A DNA stretch of 64,000 nt from Cunninghamia lanceolata (lineage: Eukaryota; Streptophyta; Pinopsida; Cupressales; Cupressaceae). The notes beneath the pieces were generated by a model. The model saw nothing but the letters and a program-made list of their open reading frames with translations, did no database searches and had not been told where the DNA came from. The position numbers and the translations under genes were made by a program. Shown here in pieces: positions 55,101 to 64,000 of this stretch (its first letter is position 1; each line of letters begins with the position of its first letter). The stretch covers positions 12,666,001-12,730,000 of the forward strand of contig BSBN01001482.1 of the NCBI GenBank assembly GCA_027924645.1, read 5' to 3'.

Positions 55101-56212
55101 AATCATCTCCTTTGTCAAGCATTCAGATGCGGTTGAAAGAAAATATACTTAATACTTTGATGGTCTGACTTAAGTACAGAAATCTTCCCCAACAAATAGT
55201 CTCTCCACATTTGCAAGGCATGAGTTACTACTACTAATTCCAGATCATGCTGTGCATAATTATTCTCATAGGATTTCAATTTCCTTTATTCATATGCTAT
55301 CACTCTTCCATCTTGCATAAGCACTCCTCCTAATCCTTCTCCTGAGGCATCTATAATTACCTCAAATTGTCCTTCAGGATCAGGGACTTTCAAAATTGGA
55401 GTTGTAGTTGACTTTTCTTTTAAGAGATCAAATGCATCTTGACATTTGTCTATCCATTCAAATCTCTTTCCTTTCCTCTATAGGGAAGTGATTAGACTAG
55501 CAATACTAGAGAAATTTAAAACAAACTTCCTATAATAGCTAGCAAGGCCCATGAAACTATGCACCTCATGCACATTTGTTGGTACAGGCCAATCCAGAAT
55601 AGCTATGATTTTTGCAGGATCAACAGATATTCTATCAGCAGAAATAATATGACCTAGATATTAAATCTCCTTTTGAAAGAATGTACACTTTGACAATTTT
55701 CCATATAACTTATGTTCTCTTAATCATTGTAGAACTATTTGTAGGTGCCATTGATGTTCTTCTTCATTCTTAAAATAAATAAGTATATCATCCAGGAAGA
55801 CTAAAACAAACTTGTCCAAACAATCTCTGAATATACTGTTCATGAGATTCATGAATGTAGTAGGTGCATTTGTCAAACCAAATGGCAACACCGTGAACTC
55901 ATAGTGCCCATATCTGGTTCTAAAAGTTGTCTTATGAATATCCTCATCCTTCAGTCTTAACTGATGATATCTTGATCGTAAATCAATCTTTGAAAATACA
56001 GCAGCTTCATACATCTGATCAAAAAGATCATCAATACATGGCAAAGGATATTTGTTATTTACCGTTGCTTTATTGAGCATACGATAATCTATACACAATC
56101 GAAGGGTTCCATCCTTCTTCTTAACAAAAATAACTGAGGCACCCCAAGGTGAAACACCGGGTCTGATCAAACCTTTTGCCAACAATTCTTGTAATTGGGC
56201 TTTTAACTCCAT
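55101..56212 (-). pseudogene. Gypsy-2 reverse transcriptase and RNase H
   Basis: 56212-55724 is open: [53 protein letters not shown] and [14 protein letters not shown]. Then [20 protein letters not shown] and [13 protein letters not shown], where FLDD is the catalytic box. In RNase H (leftward of 55724) FEVIIDASGEGLGGVLMQDG keeps the first catalytic Asp, followed by LKSYENNYAQHDLELVVVTH and LKSDHQSIKYIF. Stops at about 55724, 55660, 55480, 55290 and 55110 are mostly TAG or TAA from CAA, CAG or TGG. Confidence 0.9.
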
Positions 56213-56880
56213 TAACTATGTAGTTGTCATACAGTAGGGTGCTTTTGATATAGGCTCAGATCCTAGTTTAATATCAATTGCAAAATCAAAGACCCTTTTC
56301 GGAGGTAGTCCTAGAAGTTCTTCTAGAAACACATCCTAAAATTCCTGAAGAAAAGGATACTTTTCTTCAAAAGATGAACTAGGGTTTTCTATCCCTTCTT
56401 CCACTTGTTCCATTTTTACTACAAACAACTGACAACCTTTCCATCTAACCCTTTTCAATTGCTTGGCAGAGATAGGTTTGATTTTAACTTCTCTTTGAAT
56501 CCCTTGGAATTGGGTTTGATTTCCCAAATCATCTAAGCATTCAACTATTTTTTTTTTAAAAGTCAACCTTAGCTCTATGCTTCCATAACCAACTCATTCC
56601 TAGGATTACATCATAGGAACCTAGGGGAGCTACATACAGGTTTACTTCGGTTGAGAAACTAGGGAGGTCAATTTTGGCTTCAAACAAACATTGCTCTACC
56701 TGAGCCTTAGATTGGTTAGCATATTCTAGTGATCAAGGTTTAGACATGTATCCATCTTTTCTAGGAAACTTATTCAAAATTTTAGGAGAAACAATTTTTT
56801 TCGTGGCTCTTGTATCAATCAAAATAGATATAGGGACATCAAACAAAGTACCTGTTATCTGAATAGGTGTGATTTGATAC
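56213..56880 (-). pseudogene. Gypsy-2 protease region and linker to RT
   Basis: Read leftward: ITPIQITGTLFDVPISILID, then TRATKKIVSPKILNKFP, where the retropepsin D-S/T-G-A-S/T box reads DTRAT, with Gly changed to Arg. SLEYANQSKAQVEQCLFEAK and VAPLGSYDVILGMSWLWKHR follow, the ILGMDWL block with Asp changed to Ser. The linker 56566-56336 is open and joins the RT domain. Confidence 0.75.
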
Positions 56881-58009
56881 TCTACTTGATGATTGTTGAG
56901 AGATGCATGAATCCTTTGCTGGAATGCTTCTTGCTAAGTAGGTAATGCAGTACCTCTTTGTTGACCATTTTGATTCTTATTAGGGCAACAATTTGCATAA
57001 TGGTCAGCCCCACAAGTAAAGCATCCTCTAATGGGTCCTTTCTTGTCTGAAGTCTTCCCATTGTTATCCTCATTTCTTTTGTAGTTGCCATTCTTCTTCT
57101 CATTTCCAGATCCACCCTTGTTCTTCTGAGATCCTTAATCCTTCCTCTTCTTATCATAACTCTTTTCATACCTTTTCTTGTATGGTTGATTGTTAGGAGT
57201 TCCATTAAACCTCTTGTGATTTCTATCATGATAAGTCGAGATGGATTTCAGCTTTTGCTCTTTCTTGATTGTTTTCTCGTACACTTGATCCATTGTTGTG
57301 GGACCATGTACATCAACTTCTCCACCAATTTGAGCATTTAGACACATGATGAATTTCTTGATCCTGAATCTCTCATCCTTTTGATACTGTGGAACATATT
57401 TCAGGAATTAGGTGAATTTTTCTCCATATTCCACCACTGTCATATCTCCTTGTCGAAGATTTTGAAAATCAATCAGTTTCTGATCAAAATAGAGTTGTGG
57501 TAACCATCTCTTGTGAAAGGGTTCCACGAACTCATCCCAAGTTACCCTTAGATAGCTTAAATTCAATTCCATCTTCTTATTCATCCACCAAGTGGATCCT
57601 TCTCCTACCAGTTGGAATTTTCCCCATACCACCTTGGTCACCTCTGAGTAATTCCTTATCCCAAAATATTTTTCCATTTTCGTTAACAAGCTTTTGCAGC
57701 ATCTCTGGTTACTGTGCCATCAAATTTTGGTGGAGTGACCTTCTTCATGTCTTTAGAGAGATCCAAGGTCAGTCTATCTCTTGCCTCTTTATTAGGCTCT
57801 GTACTCTTACTATGCTCCTCATGATTTTCTCCACTTTCACCATGAGAGTTTTCACCTCCTCCCCCAGAATTTCCTTTATCATCCACCTTTTCCAAATCAC
57901 CCAGTCTTTTCTTGCTTTCCTCAAGCATGGTTATGATTTGGTCCAACTTATTATTTGGCGGGTGGTTTTCCTCTTCACTTTCTCCTTGGTTAGTCCTTGT
58001 CCGAACCAT
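56881..58009 (-). pseudogene. Gypsy-2 gag with zinc knuckle
   Basis: Starts MVRTRTNQGESEEENHPPNN at 58009; an acidic, Gly- and Ser-rich N-terminus ends at a frameshift near 57690. It continues LTKMEKYFGIRNYSEVTKVV, GEGSTWWMNKKMELNLSYL and VTWDEFVEPFHKRWLPQLYF, the retrotransposon gag core, then (after TAA) KKFIMCLNAQIGGEVDVHGP. A basic KRYEKSYDKKRKD segment precedes the CCHC knuckle CFTCGADHYANCC (near 57000). Stops: about 57405, 57137 and 56935. Confidence 0.85.
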
Positions 58010-58189
58010 GTTTATCGATTTCTCACACCTAAGAATATTGAGTTGTCCATTAGTTCAAGATTATAATGCCTCACATTAAATATAGACATAATAAACTCAA
58101 TTTAAACAATAGTTTGGCACAAAAACAACTCCTTTTATTTATTTCATTTCAAAAGTAAAGAGTATTCTTCATTTTTATAAGAAATGACT

Positions 58190-58573
58190 TCAAAAGTCAT
58201 GCTCAAGAGGAGTATATCCTTCAAACTCATTTCTTGATACATAGTCTTGAGGTATATAACCCTCTGACTCACTATCAGACCTAACATCTATGATCTCAAT
58301 AGTTGGGGGTATGTAGGGATCTCGCCTAACCATAATTGTTTCCTCATCTTTAACTCTTTCCAAGTATTCCCTTCTCACTCGCTTGATTTGAGTTAGGGCA
58401 GTTGCCAGATTTTTAGTATCACTTAACCAAATGTCACTCTCATCATTAGTTTCCTCAAAGGTTTTGATAATGGCCTCATGTTCTCTTTTTTCTTTAAGGA
58501 AATGTTGACTCATATTAATAGACTTTCTTGCTGTCTTTTTAAGATGTACCATCCTGGAACAGAAATTTTTCAA
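58190..58573 (-). CDS. Small extra frame between PBS and gag of gypsy-2
   Basis: An intact 127-codon frame: MKNFCSRMVHLKKTARKSIN, then HFLKEKREHEAIIKTFEETN, IKRVRREYLERVKDEETIMV, and an acidic C-terminus with VRSDSESEGYIPQDYVSRNE. The first two thirds look helical and charged and could be a coiled coil. It is on the coding strand of the element and lies 74 bp downstream of the PBS and 180 bp upstream of gag. It has stayed open although gag and pol have not. Function unknown; it may be an untranslated leader that is open by chance. Confidence 0.45.
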   Translation of the reverse strand: MKNFCSRMVHLKKTARKSINMSQHFLKEKREHEAIIKTFEETNDESDIWLSDTKNLATALTQIKRVRREYLERVKDEETIMVRRDPYIPPTIEIIDVRSDSESEGYIPQDYVSRNEFEGYTPLEHDF

Positions 58574-58646
58574 ACATTAGCTAACCACATAATGTTGGCT
58601 ATAGGTAAGCATAGTGGTCTCATAAGCCCTAGTGTTGAACCTAGTA

Positions 58647-58658
58647 GCTCTGATACCA
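58647..58658 (-). other. Primer binding site of gypsy-2 (initiator Met tRNA)
   Basis: On the minus strand TGGTATCAGAGC follows the LTR end after a 2-nt spacer. It is complementary to the 3' end of plant initiator methionine tRNA, the usual primer for chromoviruses and many copia elements. It fixes both the LTR border and the orientation. Confidence 0.95.
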
Positions 58659-58660
58659 TA

Positions 58661-60876
58661 TGTAACATCCACGTTCTTAAAACATAGTAAAACCAAAAAA
58701 ATTTACCATAGAGTATTTTAACAAGATAAAAATGAGATAGAGAAAAATTTTCTTTGTATTTAACTCATAAACCAATATCAATAAATACAAGATTTTTCCT
58801 TTACAAAGAACAATATATCATGAAGTCTTTCTCAAAGACATAGTTTACAATGTAAATCAATTACATAGACAAATTGAATAAAAATTGTTGTTGAATATCT
58901 GACATCTTTATCACAAGTCCTAGCATATCTTCTGCTTGGAGAGAGAGAGTATCTTTCCAATGATTTACCTCCATCCACAGACCGGTGGTCTCCCACATTT
59001 CTTCCACATAGGAAGTGGCCCTACCCTTCATGAGGGATATAGACCAAAGGTCACCAATGGTAATTTACCTCTCCTAAGTACATAGTGTTATATCCTACTC
59101 AACTCTATCAACCATACAACCCTAGATACCCTCTAGCTAAGTATGATTCTGATAGGATGAGCAATCCGAATACAATGAAATAGCAATGCATGCATAAATC
59201 AAATGCATTACTTTGACCAAAGTTTTTATTTTCAATATCGTTCATAATGAATGTCATCGTTGTTTTCACTCACCCCTACTCGACTTGGATACTATCGTAT
59301 TCCATAGTTTATCCTTACCAACTATGTTTATACAATAGCTAAATCATTTTAACATGATAATAGTTTTTCTAGACTTTAGACAAATCTATATGTCTTATCT
59401 AATCATTTGATTTCAGTTTGACTCTAAGTTTTACATGATAACCCATGAATAAAATGACATTTCAAATTATCTGAAGCTCATATCTATGAGACTAGGTTAA
59501 TAAACAACCCATAGTTTGACTATAATGAAATTTAAGCATACTATCATTCTATAATAGGTATTACTCCTCATGAAAAGTATAAATATTATCAACTACCCAT
59601 ACGTGATGAAATCAATCGTCACAACACATATATGAACTCGAATATGAATCCAATCAAGATCTCATCTAATTAAACTTGATTTGATCTTATCATAATAGTT
59701 TACTACAAAGTTATTCTCATTTACAGAATACATAATAAGGATAGTCCTATGATCTTCAATGTCTCTATCACGATATTTCCATTGAATTATCACTTGATTT
59801 ATAAAAGGTGGCTTCCTAAGCTTAGAGAGATTTTCTAAGTTTCCTTTAGAAATGAAACCATAATAGACATTTATAAATTTATCAAGAAATGGTTTTATAT
59901 TACCAATATCCTACCTCAAGGGTTTTGCCTTCCTACTCATCTACGTTGAAACCTATCATAGTTCTTCATGACACTAATATGTATGCAAGATTGGTTTAAA
60001 TATCTTATAACCAAACTCTCGGCCTACCTCAATATCATACCTTCTCATTACATTGACTGTATTTTCTATCAAACCGATAACTTTGAAAAGAGACCCTCTA
60101 TAGGTATAAAGGAATACAATGATCAATGATTCATCTCAATAGCTATATCATTTAGCTATCAGACTTCAACACAATGATAAAACATTCAACTCAAACTATA
60201 TATCATTTATATGTGTCGGCTAGCCAACTATAATGGCAATAATAATCACTTCAAAAAGTTTAACACATATTGAAAAGTAATCATTATATAGTTCACAGCT
60301 ATGAATCGATCATCACAGGCAAACTAAAGATAATATCGTCTCTCCTATATGAGTCTACAAGGAACAATAAGAACATGACAATTTAGTTGTTTTCATTACA
60401 CAAACATAAGTGTTACTTGGTGATGACTCAATGAGTTATTTGTTGCAGAGTCTATTAACCAGTTTGGCCTTTTTGATGTCACCTTCCTCTCTGTGTTATG
60501 GCAGCAATCTCTTGCTATATTCTCACAATGATCTCCCTCTGTTTTCACTCTCCCATACCCCAATTCCTATATGCTTTCCCCATAATGGGTTGTCAGGTAT
60601 AATGACTCTTCAATGCTAATAATGAATCAATTTCTACCACCCTTATTTGGTTTACAACCGATCCCAATTAATCAGCAGAGATTAACACCTATTTTCGTTA
60701 AGGCATAGAATGTGAAAAAGTTCATCAAGCATAAAAATAATACCACATTCTCTCTTAAAAGAGGTCGACACAAGAATAACCGTCGATGATCATTTTTTTA
60801 TTGATCACTTAAGTGATCCAAATCCCATCACACGAATTAATGTGGGTGTTATAACTAATATACCCAAGGTTATTCG
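58661..60876 (-). repeat. 5' LTR of gypsy-2, interrupted by a copia element
   Basis: Begins TGTAACATCCACG and runs parallel to 50449-52659 until 'acccaaggttattc', where the copia LTR starts. About 870 bp of the LTR should lie on the far side of the copia, beyond the window. Confidence 0.9.
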
Positions 60877-62121
60877 TGTTAGATTTAGAGCAGACAACTG
60901 AGAGGGGGGGTGAATCAGTTGTAAACAACTTTCTTCCAATTAAACACTTAAATCCACTTTGTAATTCAACAGCATAAAGATAAATCATTCATGAAACATA
61001 ATGCATTAAATCAAGAGTAGAAACATATTAACACACACAACACCAAGATTTTGACGTGGAAAACCCAGTTAAGGGAAAAACCACAGGGTGATTAACCCAA
61101 GATTGTATTCTCTGTTAGAAGAATAGAAAGAACAAAATGGCACATGCCAATTAGGGCTTACTGCCTGAGTACACTGCTCACAAGAGGCTCACTACCTACA
61201 AGACAGATTATCTACAAAATGATAAGTATCACATACTTGAACTGGAGAATAGCATCTTCACCATGCTTGAATCAGTTCTATTTAAGTCTAATACTTCTGC
61301 TCTGCCTTTCGGTCTCCTCCTCGCTACCACACTCACATCTCCACCAGACACACTTTGAAATGACTTTACAATCCCTTATTTATACAAGGCATCAACTTAG
61401 GAATAATCATCTAAGTCGGCAAACATCTACAAGAACATCCACAAGATGTGTAATACATCCGGTTAGCCAGTCCTCAGGAAGAACACCATCATTCAGAAGT
61501 TATTCTTCAATTGTGAGCTCCAACTCCAATGCAGACCATCAACGTGAATTGGACATGATCCAAAGACCTCCACAAGATTGCCTAAATCACCAAGAACATC
61601 CACACTTCATCTGCTTACTAAAATCCTTCTCTCCTTCATCCAGAACCTCAAGAACATAGTCTGTCATCACTGTCACAAAGGAATAGATGCTTGCGGACCT
61701 TCAAACCATGAACCAATCAAGTTGACTCTTCAAAAAGACTTCCTCAACACTCCCTCAAATTCACAGAATAGGATATTGCATTTCTAGATCCCACCGGACC
61801 TATCTGTGTCACTCTGTCACCTCTGAACACCTACCGGAACCGGTTTTACTTGAGCGGCCACAACTCCTTCAAATCTTCATGCAGACCTATAAAATCTTTA
61901 CTAGATCCTCTTAAGACTCATATATACAAACCCTTTGAACCGCATCCTCTGATAGTCATCTTATCTTGGATCTTTACCTTACTATCTTCACTGTTCTTCT
62001 CTGTTCCTGATTAGGACTAATTTTCTCAATAACCTCAACACTCAGCTCATCCAATCCTATTCATCAATGCAATAGGAGTATGTTGACATTAATGACAACA
62101 CCGGTTAGGCCCATACTTGCA
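60877..62121 (-). repeat. 3' LTR of the copia element
   Basis: In plus coordinates it begins TGTTAGATTTAGAGCAGACA and ends CATACTTGCA, so on the minus strand it is TGCAAGTATG to ATCTAACA. The LTR start lies directly after the polypurine tract AAAGGGGGAGATTCT. Frames inside it (for example 61144-61659) are not considered genes. Confidence 0.85.
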
Positions 62122-62456
62122 AGAATCTCCCCCTTTGTCATTGATGGCAACATATGATGTGAAAAATTGTTTTAACCATCAAGACAAAAACTTCTCCTTA
62201 CTATCACAACTCCCCCTATCAGCAACAACCATTCACATGTCTTCTCTTCCTTTACTGTTCCCCCTTTGATCATCAACCACTTGTTTTTCACATGTTTTCT
62301 CTCCCCCTTTGACCTCAATGGCAAAGGGCTCATACTTACAACTCCAACACTTCAAAATCACACTAGCTTCTCCCCCTGAGTGGCAGCTCCCTATAATCAA
62401 TCCAAACCACAAGATATGACTGTGATATCTACCGGACTGATGCACTCCAGTGCACC
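62122..62456 (-). other. Copia 3' non-coding region with repeated polypurine tracts
   Basis: The tract next to the LTR (minus strand GACAAAGGGGGAGATTCT) is echoed by four similar blocks at about 62207, 62258, 62307 and 62372, each a run of G with flanking A. Repeated PPT-like blocks are seen in some plant copia lineages. No coding signal is present. Confidence 0.65.
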
Positions 62457-64000
62457 TTAGTTCATCACCGGAGGGGCAATAACCCCTAACTTCTCCCTGA
62501 TATACTGAAAAGAGTCCTTAGGTAGAGGTTTAGTAAAGATGTCATCAATCTAATCCTTGGATGGCACAAACTCCAATCTGACTTCATTCTTGTTCACTTG
62601 TTCTCTCAAAAAGTGAAACTTGATGGATATATGTTTAGTCTTTGAATGCAACACTAGATTCTTAGATATATTCATTGCACTTAAATTATCACAGAAGATT
62701 GTGATAGGCTCCTCATACTCCACTCTTATGTCTCTTAGCATTTGCTTCATCCACAAAACTTGAGTGCAACTACCTACTACTGCAATATATTCTTCTTCTG
62801 TAGTGGATAGAGATATTGCCTCTTGTTTCTTGCTTAGCCAAGAAACTAATCTCTTCCCCAACAAGAATGCTCCACCACTGGTACTCTTCTCGTCATCCAC
62901 ATCTCCTACCCAATCCGCATCTATATATGCATGAAGAGAGAAATCATGATCTCTGGGATACCACAATCCATACTCAACAGTTCCTTTTAGATATCTAAAA
63001 ATCCTCTTGATTGCCATGACATGAGATTCTCTAGGATCAGCTTGAAATCTAGCAACAAGACCAACAACATTCATAATGTCAAGTCTAGTTTGAGTGAGAT
63101 ACAACAATCCACCAATCATTGACCTGTACTTTTTCTGATCAGCCTTAGGAGAGTCATCATCTTTGCCCAATTTACATCCGGTTGCCATGGGAGTATTCAT
63201 TGGCTTTGAGTCTTCCATCCCAAATTTTTTCAACAATTCTTTCACATATTTGGTCTGAGAAATGAAGATTCCTTTCTTTTTTTGAGTGATTTGAAGATCC
63301 AAAAAGAAATTCATTTCCCCAAGCATGGACATCTCAAATTCACTTTTCATTTGATTTGCAAAAGTTTTACACATACTATCTCTTCCTCCAAAAATGATAT
63401 CATCAACAAACACTTCAACAATCAAGATGTTTTCATGATCAATTTTGAAATACAAATTACTGTCAGTAGTACCTTTGTTAAAACCAATCTTCAAAAGATG
63501 CTTATCCAATCTTTGATACCAGGCTCTTGGGGCTTGCTTTAGTCCATATAGTGCTTTCTTCAACTTGCAGACCATATCACCATGATCAGACAATTGAAAT
63601 CCATCCGGTTGCTCAATGTACACTTCTTCTTCCAAGTCACCATTCAAGAAGGCAGACTTGACATCCATCTGATATACTTTGAAATCCTTGAAAGCAGCAA
63701 AAGCAATAAACAATCTGACTACTTCAATTCTTGCCACCAGAGCAAAAGTTTCTTCAAAATCAACTCCTTCAATTTGAGAGTACCCCTTGCAGACCAATCT
63801 GGCTTTATTTTTGATTACTTCACCAACTTCATTTAGTTTGTTCCGGAAGACCCATTTGGTTCCAATCACATTCGTTTTTCTAGGTCTGGGAACAAGATCC
63901 CAAGTGTGATTTTTCTCAATTTACATCATCTCTTCCTCCATTGCTTTAGTCCAGTTTTCATCATTGCAAGCTTCATTCACTGTCTTAGGTTTAATCTTTG
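62457..64000 (-). pseudogene. Copia reverse transcriptase and RNase H (polyprotein C-terminus)
   Basis: The reading frame enters from beyond 64000: NEACNDENWTKAMEEEMM, a TAA, then [13 protein letters not shown]. From 63869 it is open: [60 protein letters not shown] and [12 protein letters not shown], the FVDD catalytic box where YVDD is usual. Next come the linker [20 protein letters not shown] and RNase H ([60 protein letters not shown]). After a TAG (62550) it ends IDDIFTKPLPKDSFQYIREK and VMN, stop at 62457. Two C-to-T stops are the only visible lesions. SIRE/Tork-type wording, lineage not decided. Confidence 0.95.

Larger units (their letters stand above)
50449..60876 (-). mobile_element. 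Ty3/gypsy LTR retrotransposon 2 (Del/Tekay-like chromovirus)
   Basis: Minus orientation. 3' LTR 50449-53526, polypurine tract, chromodomain-like end, integrase, RNase H, RT, protease, gag, an extra upstream frame, primer binding site, then 5' LTR from 58661, which is broken at 60876 by a copia element and presumably continues beyond the window. Stops and a few frameshifts inactivate it, but long open parts remain, so it is younger than gypsy-1. Confidence 0.9.
60877..64000 (-). mobile_element. Ty1/copia LTR retrotransposon (partial, runs off the window)
   Basis: Minus orientation, inserted in the gypsy-2 5' LTR. 3' LTR 60877-62121, polypurine tract, a 3' non-coding part and the end of pol are visible. 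The 5 bp outside the LTR are ATTCG, where the other gypsy-2 LTR reads ATTCA. The far end is outside the window. Confidence 0.9.

Noticed and set aside
57497..58066. 189-codon plus-strand frame
   Set aside because: It is the antisense shadow of gypsy-2 gag, whose core motifs are clear on the minus strand.
61144..61659. 171-codon frame inside the copia LTR
   Set aside because: It lies on the strand opposite the element, within the LTR, and shows no recognisable domain.
1..64000. tRNA, rRNA or other structured RNA genes
   Set aside because: No cloverleaf-type or rRNA-like segment was recognised by eye on either strand; weak candidates could be missed without a covariance search.

Overview
The window looks like intergenic DNA from a plant with a very large, repeat-filled genome. 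It is AT-rich and contains no intact cellular gene. Almost everything is nested transposable elements: three Ty3/gypsy LTR retrotransposons, one Ty1/copia, one L1-type LINE and several terminal-inverted-repeat (TIR) DNA transposons. A gymnosperm, probably a conifer, is my inference. It rests on the long decayed LTRs, the PPR relic, the interstitial telomere-like arrays (known from conifers) and the plant-type initiator-Met primer binding site. The sequence alone does not prove it.

Layout. 1-3382: low-information DNA with a possible TSR3 N-terminal relic (67-186) and a frameshifted PPR relic (1627-2008). 3383-5454: copy A of a TIR transposon family, cut off by gypsy-1. 5455-35756: Ty3/gypsy element 1 (Tat-like, plus strand). 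An 18.9 kb DNA transposon (copy B, 8122-27014) sits in its gag gene, and a 1.16 kb MITE-like element (33938-35101) sits in its 3' LTR. 35757-38278: copy C of the TIR family, inverted. 38279-39780: nothing recognised. 39780-41215: fragment of a second Ty3/gypsy (chromovirus-like). 41220-50448: a decayed L1-type LINE whose RNase H domain is split by copy D, a 3.5 kb TIR element (46663-50166). 50449-60876: a third Ty3/gypsy on the minus strand (Del/Tekay-like) with LTRs of about 3 kb. 60877-64000: a Ty1/copia element inserted in the 5' LTR of the third gypsy and running off the window.

The most interesting object is the TIR family seen as copies A to D. Copies B and D have intact ends, near-identical 32-bp TIRs beginning GGGTAAGTGC, and exact 4-bp target duplications (AGAG and AATA). 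Each can be confirmed because removing the element restores the reading frame of the host retroelement. Copy B carries (i) a plus-strand gene of about seven exons with an unrecognised product of about 482 residues, also found next to the same end in copies A and C; (ii) a minus-strand gene of about 1,000 codons resembling a DDE-type transposase, broken by C-to-T stops and two frameshifts; (iii) a 357-bp tandem array; (iv) about 5.3 kb of degenerate telomere-like heptamers in an ~800-bp higher-order repeat; and (v) clusters of a CpG-rich palindrome near both ends. Copy D shares the right end and the telomere-like array. In place of the transposon genes it carries a piece of a B3-domain gene with an intron, which is evidence of host gene capture. 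A 4-bp duplication, GGG termini and this transposase type do not match the usual plant superfamilies I know, so this is the best candidate for a poorly described system.

Nothing here encodes a working host pathway. The elements relate to each other through insertion order: gypsy-1 is older than copy B and the MITE, the LINE is older than copy D and gypsy-2, and gypsy-2 is older than the copia.
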